64,000 bases of DNA from Talaromyces rugulosus (lineage: Eukaryota; Ascomycota; Eurotiomycetes; Eurotiales; Trichocomaceae). The stretch spans positions 7,068,001 through 7,132,000 of the forward strand of contig NC_049561.1 of assembly GCF_013368755.1 (NCBI RefSeq). The letters run 5' to 3'. The notes beneath the pieces were generated by a model that did no database searches, was not told where the DNA came from, and was given only the letters and a program-made list of their open reading frames with translations. The position numbers were made by a program, and so were the translations under genes. Positions 13,603 to 24,083 of the stretch are shown in pieces (the first letter of the stretch is position 1; every line of letters starts with the position of its first letter).

Positions 13603-15697
13603 GGAGAGTGAAGGGAGGGAGGGAGGGAGATCCTTCCAAAAAGCAAATGGTAGGCAAAAGAGATAGACTAGAGGTAAATATCTGAGGGAGCGACAATGTT
13701 ACAGGCTTCTTAGTATAGAATATCCGTGAATTGTAGTCAACCATGACTTTTTATTTAGTCGATTCGGACCAATTTCACTAAATAATGAATGGCCCTAGAT
13801 CCGGAGCAGCACCCACCATGCCGAGTCTATCGCATGACCCATTCAATTATTGGACGAATAAAGACATCTGACTAAAAACTCCAGAATAAATTCGCTATTT
13901 ACTTTGGGCTTCTCACCATTCAATTGGCCTGCTATCGACTAGTCATCGTCGTGAAACTCCGACATGGGCTATTGCCCTCCTACCGGAGATCGTAAAAAAA
14001 AACTCCGCATACCGACAATGTATAGAACAAAAGCAAAATACCTTATCCTTGCGAATACGCCTATAATCGGAATCCTTTCTGGGACTAATTTAGCGAGAAT
14101 CGGCAATTTTAATTTCTGATCTTCCTGGTGGCCCATCCTTGTCTATATGCATGCATGCTGCCAGGGTAATAGTCGCTGACAATTCGCCACGCGAGTATGA
14201 TACATCATTTTATATTTGCAAAAAAATCATTGTCAACTTTTTACTGTTATTAATTTCATGGTTTGATAATATCCACAAAGAGCAGTTTATCTTCATCGAC
14301 ATATTTGAAGTGATAAACTCTTGCCTACACTTAAAGGGTGTGTCTTTACTTGGTTAATTCATTCACAAAACCATAAATTTTATTTACTAGACAAGTTGTA
14401 TTGCCTACAATTTACACTAAACTATACAACCAGACGAGCTCAAATTGCTTGATCTTTTTTCAAGATACACAAAAGGATATGAGCCCACTAAAAAACATTA
14501 CTTTGTTGCTAAACATGATTCTATGTATTTAGTAGACGCTTGTTTCAACTTCAACTTCCAGCGGTAAAGAATGGTAAAAGTAGGAGTTACGGCCAATGTA
14601 CTTCTTTCGTCGAATAACTATAATACTGGGTCATGAAGAATACAAGATGGCAAGGTAATCAAGTACTAAAGGCATACTGTATAGAATCTTGGTGTTTTAT
14701 TCATCCTTCCACTAAAAAATGTGAAAGGTTCCTACCGAATCCAGCGCAGAGGACCTCGGGGTTTCTTTTCCGTGATAACTAGGTCGTGCCGAATTCACCG
14801 AAACTAGCCCTACTACAAGTTATCGGCAATCGGCCATGTTTCCTGATGCCAAGTCGATATGATTTTCGGCAAATATAATCATCTGCATTCGAAGCTTGTC
14901 TCGTAAAGCTAGTCTCGTTCCGAGGCCATATCTTGACTGCCTACACCCGGTCCATGCTGCCATATTCCCCATCAGGCCTAGTTTTGCAGATTTGAACTTT
15001 GATGCGATTAGAAACTCCGATAGTGGTGAGTTAGTTACATAGCAAAAATAATCAAGGGTTAGCCTAGGCTGAGATAATACACAGGAAACAGGTCGCATGC
15101 TGAGCTACGGCGAGTTCTCTTATCTACGAAAGCATTCAGTTCACGGAGATTTTAAAACATATAGGAATATTGATTAAAAGAACTTTGATAGAACAACTGT
15201 ATTGAAATATTACTACTGTTTAGCAGACATTCATGTGAAGTTTTGCGGGTTCCTGATTAATCTTGGACGACTTCTAATCGTTTCAGTTTCCACACTGCAT
15301 ATGCAAATAAAGTTATTTCCTTTTGTTCAGATATTCAATGTTGATTTTCGTTCTTGAAAGGGAAGCATATTTTTATCATAGTGTTGGATAACGGGTGCAG
15401 TCGACCGAGCGCCGAGCGGATAGCCGCTATCACGTGATGCAAATCACGTGAATAGAGCTCAGGGGTAAACCTGTACTCGACTCCGCTCTTAGTCATGTTT
15501 AGACAACACAACAAGTTATTATTGAAATTATATGAGAGTCTGTTTAGACTATGTAATTATATGAGTAGACCCCACACATAGTTTATTATTAGTAAATTAT
15601 ATGTCACTATAAGAACTAGTAATAATACATATTATTTTGACATAATGGCTCTAGTTAACATGTGGTCTCCATCAATACAGTGAGTCAATTTACTCGA
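13603..15697. other. intergenic, NR-PKS 1 promoter and AT-rich spacer
   Basis: About 2.1 kb without a supported gene. It has ACTCCG motifs at 13956, 14002, 15014 and 15480, a CGGAGA near 13984, and two CACGTG boxes about 8 bp apart at 15431-15452. A minus-strand frame at 14820-15098 is not recognisable. The stretch 15382-15679 starts TGTTGGA and ends TACA, like a decayed solo LTR, but no target duplication is visible. Confidence 0.5.
13956..14007. promoter_or_regulatory. ACTCCG cluster motifs in the NR-PKS 1 promoter
   Basis: AAACTCCG at 13954-13961 and again at 14000-14007, with a near match CGGAGA at 13984, about 390-440 bp upstream of the PKS start. Same motif as in front of the other cluster genes. 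Confidence 0.5.
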
Positions 15698-17454
15698 TCA
15701 TTTGTTCAGCGGGATTGGCTTCGCCGCTCCAAACAAATTATTCGAATCCCACTTCCGTTTCAATGTAATTAAACGCTCTAAGTTATCATCGTCTCCATAC
15801 CATGCATTTGGTCCTTCATCGCCGTGAGCATAATTGATATATGTTGCGAATGTAGGAAAGCCACTAAGCTCGTCAAAGTGTTGACGTTGCTGTGTGTAGA
15901 AACCGTCTACTACGGTGTCTAGGGTCTCATTGGTCGGATAGATATTCTCAAACAGTCTATAACACCGGTTAGATGTAATCCAAGGAACGAAAAGCACATC
16001 GGGGTAACCTACAGGTTAATTTTAGTCTCTCGCCAGGGATAAACACCTCGTCGTTCTGCAGGCGCCGACATTGGGCCTTCTGCACTGTATCGCTCAATTC
16101 CAAAAGTACCACCGTATGTGGGATTCTCTTGGGAAAAGGTGATGAAATCGGTAAAAAATCCGTAAAACACCTGGGAATTGGTTTGGTTCAGGGCGATAGA
16201 GTAGAAGTTAACATGTAGGTCTGTCACGCATGCTGCTTCACGGTCTGCGGCGTCCGTCAAGTGATTCCAAGGTAAGGTCTCATTGGTCCATGAGATTGGA
16301 TCGAGTGCAATAAATTGGTTTATATATTGCGCGAAGTTCTCTTGAGAGCCCCAGTATACGAGGTTTACTCCGATCGAGGCCTATAAGAAAGTGGTCAGAA
16401 AGAATCTTTGCCCTTTTTCTGGTTTCGTTTCCAGTTGATTTTTTCTTGGTGATTTCGTAATAGTAAACAAGATTGGCTTACCTCCTGAGTGGTTTGGTTG
16501 TATGACACACCGATAGTGATCGATAACTCGGCTGGAAGTGTCTCATCAAATGACTCTAGAATGTCCCAGATAGACCCATTCGTCGCTGCCGGATACACCA
16601 AATTGGCGTTCTGAGCGTGTCCACCATTTGTCGCGTCGTATATTTCATACGTCGCTGATGTGATGATGCCGAAATTTGCTCCTGCACCTCGTATGGCCCA
16701 AAATAGATCCGAATTCTCTGTAGCTGATGCATTAAAGGGTATCCCAGCTGCAGTCACGATGGTCACCTGGAGCAAAGCATCGGATGTATAGCCACGGATA
16801 CCCTGTAGCAAGCCTACGCCTGCGCCGATGGTTGCGCCGACAACCCCGACACATCGTGCATTTCCGGTAGCTGTGAATTTTTGGAAATCTTGTTAACAAT
16901 CCATACCTATTATCAGAGTTGGAGTTTTGAGAACAGGGAGTCCATACGAATTTCCTTTCCGATACTGTACAACGGATCATAGAGGTCACCGTAAGTCACA
17001 CCACCACCAATAGTTACAGTATTGTTTTCCGCATCAACTTGTATAGTGTTGAAGTTTGACAGATCGATGCTAATTGCGTTTTTCACTGTAGCTAAGTTTT
17101 GCGATCCACCGTGGCCACCACCGGTGGCAAGAAACGGGATATTATATCGGGACGCAATTTTCACCTATACCATGATTTGTTAACACAGTCTAATGGTAAA
17201 TCCCGCAGAGGGAGTAATACCGTTGCGGCTACATCTTGTTCCGTTGCAGGCTTGATAGCCCCAATGTAGGTCGGCGCATCCCAGTTGGACCAACGTTGTG
17301 TTGTTTCCGTGGTCCAGTTCGGGTCGTTGACGCTGTATATCTCAGCTTCGTCTGATAAGGCTGGACGAAAAGTCTCGGTTAAATTAACAGTATTGGGACT
17401 TTGCGTTGCGGCCAAGAGTGGCAGCGCAAGTAAGAACGAAAGATGAGACAACAT
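15698..17454 (-). CDS. Secreted FAD-dependent oxidase, BBE (berberine bridge) type
   Basis: FAD-linked oxidoreductase (FAD_binding_4 plus C-terminal BBE domain), 488 residues after splicing, as usual for the family. It has a signal peptide (MLSHLSFLLALPLLAATQ). Exons 17221-17454, 16948-17164, 16482-16870, 16013-16380 and 15698-15956; all four introns (56, 77, 101 and 56 bp) keep frame. The His of GGGHGG is the site of covalent flavin attachment. The usual Cys partner of bicovalent members is not obvious in GATIGAGVG, so single linkage is likely. The C-terminal BBE motif (AWYGDDDNLERLITLKRKWDS) is complete. Related enzymes oxidise or dearomatise polyketides in azaphilone and sorbicillin clusters. 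It is divergent from AT1, sharing a 535-bp promoter with two ACTCCG motifs. Confidence 0.88.
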
Positions 17455-17594
17455 GGTATCACTGGCTATCGAAGCGCCTGATCTTGATTGAAAACAAGGA
17501 GAAGCTAGCTGTGTCTACCTGTACGAAATAGAGGAGATCAGCGGAATATATGCATAAATTTTCGTACAGCTGTGAATGCCCATGCATAGAATAA

Positions 17595-17622
17595 ACTCCG
17601 TTGTTTGGTGACTTTTACTCCG
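17595..17622. promoter_or_regulatory. ACTCCG motifs in the BBE/AT1 shared promoter
   Basis: Copies at 17595-17600 (in AAACTCCG) and 17617-17622, in the 535-bp space between the divergent BBE oxidase (start 17454) and AT1 (start 17990). They could serve both genes. Confidence 0.5.
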
Positions 17623-17989
17623 GATGTGACACGACATTCGGTGCCTGGAGCCTTCAAAAAGTATATTTCTAAACCACACTATTGATTCCACACGCTCCGA
17701 AGGATAAAAGCAACAACGAAAAATAAATAAATAACGTAATAAACAAAACCTTTTTAGGAAAATTCATTATCGTAATAACTGAACTCGTGACGATCTCGGA
17801 CTTATTTCGCGGACTTTTCTTCCCAACTCGGCAGTGAAAGAACGGATATCGCAATCTGTATAAAACAATGAAAAGTCGTAAAGCTAGCGAAGGCCCCCAT
17901 ATATAGATCCACATTTTCGAAACGAAGGAAATAAAATCCACCGCTTTCGGAATACAACATTTTTGCAATTGACGCTCGTTATCTTTGAC

Positions 17990-19408
17990 ATGTCATTCAA
18001 CGGTTGGAGACTTCAAGCCGACGGGTCCTGGCGTAAGGAGCTGGGTGGCCTCGAAAAAGTTTATCGCTTTTATTCAACAACTAGTCTCGCGACAGGGTGC
18101 GAGCATTGGGGGTTGTACTCCTTGTGTAAAGTCACGTATTCTGGCTCTCTGGCTCATGGTATAGCCACAGCATTGCGGGATGCGTGGAAAGCACTGCGCA
18201 TTGAATTTCCTGCTTTGGGGCTCGTCATTGATGGATCCGATGCTGTTTATCGACCGATAAACCAAGCGGGAAACGAAAAATATGATAATATTGACTCCCT
18301 GGAACAGTTTGCGCAGGCAACCTTTTCGGTGGAGCAGAACAGGACAGTCGAGGAAATCATAGCCCATTTCCCGCTAAATGATCTTCCAACTCTTTACTGG
18401 CTTCCACGGTCCTCAGAGTTGATGCTTTTGAATTCCCACTGGCGCTCAGATGGCCTCGGTAGTGTGATGCTTTTAAACCGGTTCCTCGAGCTCGTCGTTG
18501 ACCCCTCTGAAGTTTTACAGGGTCAGTGTGGCCATGTCGATACGGAAATAGCGAGGATATCCCCAAGTTTAGAAGATGCAGTCGGTACACCCTTGGTTCC
18601 AACACCTAAGATTCTTGAAACAGCAAGCCAAACTGGCAAACTGTTTAGAGAAAAGTCAATGAAATCATTTGGGGTTCCGTTCAAAGGTGACACGACCACT
18701 TCGCCTGGAAATACTGCTATTGAGGCTACCGTGTATACACCAGAGAGCTCCAAAGCCCTGTTTGATGCATGCAAAGCAAGGAAAATCACGGTCTCCGCAG
18801 CCATTCATACCGCACTTGCACAAACAGTGTTTGAGTTGACATCTGTGGAAAATGCCACCGAATATGCAACCATAATGGCGGTGAACATGCGGCCTTACGT
18901 CGAAAAGCCCTACAATGCATCCGAGCATGCCTGTCGCACATATGTCACAAGCATTACACCAACTGTACAGCGAGGCGCCAGTTTTCATGACTCCACTACT
19001 TCTCTCACGCAGCTCTTTAAGAATTGGTATTCGAAGGAATTTTCACAGGCCCTGCGTGAAATTTACCAGGGCGCCTCTCGTGCTCTTCTTTCGCCACCGC
19101 CTAAATCAGCTGGGCCACCACCAAACCCGCCTAGTGGGATTGTGCACAGCAACCTAGGTGTCGTTGATAGATTCTTGGGTACGCAATTTGGAGATGGAGC
19201 AATCCAAGTTACCAAGTTTAGATTTGGTGTCAGCATAATGAACAGACAAATGCTATTGTATCCGTGGTCTTTTCGGGGTGAATTGAACTTGTCAATCAAC
19301 TACAATGACGCTTTTTACGATGCGTCCGCGCCGCAGCAGGTGCTTGGGGGTATTCAAGAAAAGCTGGAGAGGGAGCTTGGAATCAAATTGGAACGATGTG
19401 CGTCTTGA
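17990..19408 (+). CDS. HxxxDG acyltransferase, Tri3-like (AT1)
   Basis: CoA- or carrier-dependent acyltransferase of the condensation/Tri3-like superfamily, 472 residues in one exon. Visible: an N-terminal segment GWRLQADGSWRKELGGLEK typical of Tri3-like enzymes, and the catalytic HxxxDG as HWRSDG (nt 18437-18454, residue ~150). Near the C-terminus WSFRGELNLSINYNDAFYD corresponds to the conserved end of the fold. The start at 17990 precedes the conserved W; an upstream frame is open back to 17963 but lacks an ATG at its start. In azaphilone clusters such enzymes esterify the core with an acyl group taken from a PKS. Here a second paralog (AT2) lies 5 kb away. Which one uses the NR-PKS 2 product cannot be told from sequence. 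Confidence 0.75.
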   Translation: MSFNGWRLQADGSWRKELGGLEKVYRFYSTTSLATGCEHWGLYSLCKVTYSGSLAHGIATALRDAWKALRIEFPALGLVIDGSDAVYRPINQAGNEKYDNIDSLEQFAQATFSVEQNRTVEEIIAHFPLNDLPTLYWLPRSSELMLLNSHWRSDGLGSVMLLNRFLELVVDPSEVLQGQCGHVDTEIARISPSLEDAVGTPLVPTPKILETASQTGKLFREKSMKSFGVPFKGDTTTSPGNTAIEATVYTPESSKALFDACKARKITVSAAIHTALAQTVFELTSVENATEYATIMAVNMRPYVEKPYNASEHACRTYVTSITPTVQRGASFHDSTTSLTQLFKNWYSKEFSQALREIYQGASRALLSPPPKSAGPPPNPPSGIVHSNLGVVDRFLGTQFGDGAIQVTKFRFGVSIMNRQMLLYPWSFRGELNLSINYNDAFYDASAPQQVLGGIQEKLERELGIKLERCAS

Positions 19409-19493
19409 TCAATTAGGAGAGCGTTTTTTTCTTTTTTCAATACAATTCTAAATTACCTAAATGATAACCCTTTTTATGTAACAGTCCTTGTGA

Positions 19494-20093
19494 CTATGCA
19501 CGGATATCTTCCTCGGAGACGACAGTCGCGAAACCATCCGCCAGCTCACTCAACACAACAGACACTAGATCCTCGGCCTTGACGCCAGGGATATTCCTAT
19601 CACCCACGGCATCCCTCACGACGAGCGCATCGTATCCAAGATCAGCAGCCGCTCGGGTAGTGGAGGAAATACAGACATGCGCCATATAGCCAACCAACAC
19701 GACTTTCTTTCCTACATCGCCTAGACCTTGCAGATAGGCATGTAGATCGGTTTTTTCGAAAGAGTTTGGAAAGTTCTTGGTGACGACTTTTTCGCCGGCT
19801 TTGGGGGTAAGTTCCTCGAACTCTTGTGCCAAGGCAGTGTTTGGCGTGAAGACGGGGGCGCCTTCGGGCACTTCGTGGATGACGTGCACGATGTTTTTGC
19901 CGTCACCGGCTTGACGGTATTTTTCCAGTAGTTTGGCGACAACTTTGCGGGTTACTGCAACGTTTTCGGTTTTGAGAGCGCCTGTAATGTATTCGTTCTG
20001 GGCGTCGATAATGATGAGGGTTGAGTCCTGCGGGGAGGCCGAGGAGCGGGGGACCCCGAGTATTTCGCGGAAGGATTGGGCGGTGGCAGACAT
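19494..20093 (-). CDS. Isochorismatase-like cysteine hydrolase
   Basis: Single-exon 199-residue protein of the isochorismatase (cysteine hydrolase) superfamily. The triad is visible: Asp in IIIDAQNEY, Lys in VVTKNF and Cys in [15 protein letters not shown]. Substrate unknown; members split amides, isochorismate or nicotinamide-type compounds. Codon use is more GC- and CTC/GTC-biased than its neighbours, and no ACTCCG motif occurs in the 465 bp between it and the divergent regulator gene. It may therefore be a housekeeping gene caught inside the cluster rather than a pathway enzyme (inference). Confidence 0.85.
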   Translation of the reverse strand: MSATAQSFREILGVPRSSASPQDSTLIIIDAQNEYITGALKTENVAVTRKVVAKLLEKYRQAGDGKNIVHVIHEVPEGAPVFTPNTALAQEFEELTPKAGEKVVTKNFPNSFEKTDLHAYLQGLGDVGKKVVLVGYMAHVCISSTTRAAADLGYDALVVRDAVGDRNIPGVKAEDLVSVVLSELADGFATVVSEEDIRA

Positions 20094-20558
20094 TGTTGTA
20101 GAGTAAAGAGGTTTTTTGACAAATGTGAAATTGTTGATCCTGTTGATATCAAAAGAAGAGTATGTTTAGATGTATTTATATGTGGGCGGTATGCTTTGCT
20201 TGGAAGGAAACCCTAGAGGCTCTCCGGCGAAAAGGGTCGGCCATCCCACCTGGGCAGCTGGATGCTCATTCGCCTTAGTGAGGAGATGTGGAAAGATATA
20301 TCACAAGAGGCTTGACGGATACTAGCCGTCTTTGAGATAACGTGGCGATCAGGTGGGATGCCGAAGATTCGTCCATAAATAGCCAGCAAGTGGGTTTAGG
20401 GTTAGGCCCATTTATTCATCAAGTGGGATACCGAACCAGCCCCGCCCAGAGCTGTTGGTTCTTCTCTGACTTCGACCTCTTCACTCTACAGATCGACCTG
20501 TGTAATTTGATGACAAACTTGTGGTGAGGTCCAACATCAAACATTTACATTGTGCACA
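20094..20558. other. shared promoter, isochorismatase / C2H2-Zn2Cys6 regulator
   Basis: 465 bp between divergent genes; no cluster motif and no further gene seen. Confidence 0.5.
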
Positions 20559-21891
20559 ATGTCGCATCCTGCCAATATCGTCGTCCCGTATTTCCAATGT
20601 GAATATCCAGACTGCAACGCAAAATATCGGCGTAAAGAGCACCTTACTCGACATCTTAATCAACATAATGGGGAACCCAATCTTCCCTGTCCTCATTGTG
20701 AGAGCATCCTGACCAGGAAGTGAGTAGTTGCTTCGATTCCATGAGAAACCCTACAACTCAGATAAATTATCAGTGATCTGTTGCGACGCCATATCCGGAC
20801 TCATCACCCGCAGAAACAACCGCCGCCATCTCGAAAATCCAGGGCATGCAGTGCATGTCATGCACGGAAAGTCCGGTGCGAAGGTGTATCGCCGTGCAGT
20901 GCCTGTCAACATCGAGGGATCATCTGTATACCTGCTAGGGGTGATACCACAAGCGAAACACAATATTCGATCGATGATCTCTGCCCTTTGCCACCTGTTT
21001 CCACAAATAAAGATTCCGTTCCTGAGACTTTTCGATGGAATATTCATGACTATATCGATATTTACTTTGATTCTTTCCATTCAGCGTGGCCGTTTCTTCA
21101 TCGAAGTACATTTAACTTCGATAAGGAGCCCTGCGTACTTATTCAATCCGTTGTCGCAATTGGACTATGGGTGAAAGGGACTCAGGAAGAGCGAGACGCG
21201 TCAATACGTCTGCATGGTAGACTGTGTTCCGCATTTTTCGCTCAAATGGTGAGAACAATTATAACGTCACCTACACGTAGACCTTTGTGTTGATATTATC
21301 TTTTTGTGCTAGGACCGATGGTGTATCTTCGACTCGAGTCCACGTCAACGCCCACATACCTCGTGGCCGATAACAACATTTCAGGGTGTCCTCTTGAATA
21401 TCATCCTTGCCATTTTCATTGCAAGAGAGAACGTAAGTCTGGATTTGAGCATGCGATGCATATTGCCAGAGGACAAATACGAACTCTTGGTTGCGCTTGT
21501 TCAAAGCTGTCGACGGTGGGGTATTTTCTCCTACCCTAACATGGTCCTGCAACAGGAAGCCCATGCGCCACCCGCACTTGTATATGTCAACATTGAAGAG
21601 ATCAAGAGATTTGGACTAGCCCTCTATAAGGTGTGCCGATTGTCCACTCCCTGTGACTCGACCGGAGAAAGTGCCAATGGTGGCAGAAAAGATCTTTTGA
21701 CCCTGGCCGATTTGTGCTTTTGCATGCCAGACAGTGATGAGCTATGGAATGCTCCATTTGGCGCGGAGTTCGAGGTGTTGAACAAGTCTGATTCGTTAGC
21801 AGTCGCCCGGCATAATGGGAATGAGAAAAACTGGATATCCCAGGCATCTTCTCTTCTACATGACGCACGAGTTGACTTTGATTGGTTATAG
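20559..21891 (+). CDS. Transcription factor with two C2H2 fingers plus a Zn2Cys6 cluster
   Basis: Likely pathway regulator, 404 residues from three exons: 20559-20719, 20774-21248 and 21313-21891, all in frame. The N-terminus has two C2H2 fingers. The first is C-x4-C-x12-H-x3-H in CEYPDCNAKY; the second starts CPHC and ends RRHIRTHH, across intron 1. A complete Zn2Cys6 cluster follows, CSACHARKVRC then CSACQHRGIIC, with spacing C2C6C5C2C6C. The middle region (WPFLHRSTF, CRRWGIFSY, LPDSDELW-like) matches the fungal regulatory domain, but the frame stops soon after it. Such proteins are often 500-700 residues, so C-terminal loss is possible. It is the only regulator inside the motif-bearing block and so the best candidate to read CGGAGTTT; that is inference. 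Confidence 0.8.
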
Positions 21892-23067
21892 CTACAGAAA
21901 ATACCATACAAGATGCGACTTATTAGCCACAGATCAAAATGCATTCTGTAAAACCAATCATCGAACATATATTTTCTTTCGTGGCTATTAGATGACACCG
22001 GGTCTGAGATCACCCTCTTGGTCGCGGAGTAGGCCGTGGAAGCTCGTCACCCATATCTTTGTTGCGATCATTAGTACATTAGAGACCCAATAAGAAATGT
22101 AAACTGAAAATTTCCAATGCTATACGTTTCCTGTTACACTGTCTGTCTACCTTGCTGTATTAGGTGTACTTAAAATGACATCCCGAGGGATTAGTTTTAT
22201 GTACTGTATGATAACGTTATGAGATTGGTTTACAATCTCTCCAGTGGTGACACGTGATCGCACGTAGCTACCTAATGAGGACCTCTCGACGGAGATGCGA
22301 ATGATCATTCAAAAGACTGCAGCAGTTCCTGCTAGCACGTCATTCGGCAGATGTGTCGCTACAGATTGTTGGGCTTATGGAAAACTACTTCCAAAGATGG
22401 CCAAGAAAACTGGCATTAGTAGTTTAGGTAGGTTACAGTCTATCAGTGATATCACGGATCCAAAAGCTCGTATTTCACTAAGCGACGCCCTCGAAAGGAT
22501 ATAAAAGGAAGTACAGCAGTTATCAGAAGCTATGCCCCTAGGTAATACGGTGAGCAAACCATACTTGCCTCACTAGGAGCCTTCGTCATGCCGAAAGATT
22601 GTTAGGGATAAGCAGGATGCGACGCCTCTTCGCCATTAGATATGGCTAAGACAAAGCCACACTTATTGATAGACTGCACGATGTTATGGATTAATCTCCA
22701 CCATGGAATTGATTATATATTAGGGTAAAAATTCCGGGGAATGAGAACCATGCCGGCGGATTCTGTGTTTCAATCTACGTACTATGAGGTAATATATCCC
22801 GCCGGTACATAGTAGTCTCGCAATCTCTACAATATGTACTTCCAAACATGCAGGGCAATATACTGAGTCTGCCTTGATAAGTTCTAGTCAACCATTGACA
22901 GAGCAAGCGAAATCCTTTTTCGAATAACTCTCATTGGATAACTAGCGGCGGGGTCGACGAAGTGCTGACTGACGTCGGGCGGGGGTTTCACAACTGTTGT
23001 CTAGATAATTCACCCTTCGCTACATTTCCACCTTCCTTTGCCTCTAATGCCAACTTAGCTATTTATA
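21892..23067. other. intergenic, 1.2 kb
   Basis: No gene supported. A 69-codon frame at 22295-22504 has no recognisable features. No cluster motif found. Confidence 0.4.
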
Positions 23068-23553
23068 ATGGACAAAATAAATAAAGACCTCGGAAACGAA
23101 GTAGCACTCTCTGAGGATGCCAAACCCAACGAAGTCGGACCGGGGTTGCTTGAACTGTTGAACAACGAATGGGTTATTACCACCGATAAGAATGGTATAA
23201 CCAAATCTTTTTACTTCCCAACATATACGAAAGCCGTGGTTAGACAACCCCCTCAGTTGTTTATACCCCATACCTGACAGATCTAGGATTTCACAAATTG
23301 CATAGCAATACGAAGTAAACGCGAGAACCACCACTCTACACTTGTTCTAGTGAGTAAGCACACAGTGTTGTTTACACCAATGGGAATATGTCCTTACCAG
23401 TTTCCAGAAGTCTGGATCGGTCGAGATTACTTGGACGACTCACGTCCCTCCTGGCCTCTCTATGAAAGATATAAAAATGGCCGTTTACTGCGACGAAATA
23501 GCAACTACAACTGTAAAGTCGGTCGACCAAAGCAAGTCGGTAAAGTGCAGTAG
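23068..23553 (+). CDS. Pterin-4a-carbinolamine dehydratase-like small protein (divergent or decaying)
   Basis: Two exons, 23068-23235 and 23287-23553, with a 51-bp intron, give 144 residues. The end of exon 1 (NNEWVITTDKNGITKSFYF then YTKA) and the start of exon 2 (DFTNCIAIRSKRENHH) follow the PCD/DCoH fold: W, then F-x-F, then the A-x-x-F-x-x-x-x-A helix, then the conserved His-His pair. The next conserved P and W of the HHPEW motif and the later TTH are not kept, and the C-terminal 50 residues do not fit the family. PCD recycles the oxidised pterin cofactor of aromatic hydroxylases. In this cluster it may be a relic, a repurposed protein, or a mis-spliced model. No cluster motif lies close upstream. 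Confidence 0.4.
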
Positions 23554-24083
23554 TACGCCGTCCAAAGCCTAGATCGCAATTTGCGACTCTGACAGTATTG
23601 TGGAGAAATGATACTCGGGATCTTTGAAAACTGTACGCAAATCTACGCGGATGTTAATTAGCCTCTATGACATTTAGTTTTCTTGTCACTCTAACACAGT
23701 GTCCTAAGAAATATAATATCTTGATGTCTCAGGCACAAAGGAGTCTTGGCTAGTGAGAACCTTACGCCTACAATTAAGACCATCTATTCCTATCCGAACC
23801 ACCGAGATAATATTAAAAACAATTTAAATTAGTGTATAAAAACTTGGACTTGAACACCGGAGTCTGAGGATCACTCAACATGGTGGAAAAAATGCGGAGT
23901 ATCACCAACTCCGCTCGGTGGACATGGATAACCCGAAGCATACCCAAGTCTACTAGTGATAGAAAGTCTCTAGTTCTTCCCCACCCGATTCTTGTTGATT
24001 TTATTTTTATCTTATTTTCATGTTTCCCAAAAAGCCACCCGCAATTACCATATTGTAAACAGATCAGCGTCTCTATACGCAAC
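23554..24083. other. intergenic and leader of AT2
   Basis: 530 bp. An ATG at 23880 opens a frame continuous with AT2, but it runs through a palindromic cluster motif and unlike-family residues. I take this as leader or promoter, not protein. Confidence 0.45.
23894..23914. promoter_or_regulatory. Perfect inverted repeat GCGGAGT-N7-ACTCCGC before AT2
   Basis: GCGGAGT (23894-23900), 7-bp spacer, ACTCCGC (23908-23914). Two inverted CGG half-sites are the classic layout for a dimeric Zn2Cys6 binding site. It lies 170 bp upstream of the AT2 start and is the clearest form of the motif found singly elsewhere in the cluster. Confidence 0.6.

Noticed and set aside
14820..15098. 92-codon minus-strand frame as a small gene
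   Set aside because: No recognisable motif, no clear promoter or intron logic; left as unexplained spacer.
20394..20406. Telomere-like GGTTTAGGGTTAGG
   Set aside because: Only two units, inside ordinary gene space; not a telomeric tract.
22295..22504. 69-codon plus-strand frame as a small gene or a 3' exon of the regulator
   Set aside because: No family features and no convincing splice from the regulator's last exon.
23880..24083. N-terminal extension of AT2
   Set aside because: No likeness to AT1 or the family, and it contains the palindromic regulatory motif.
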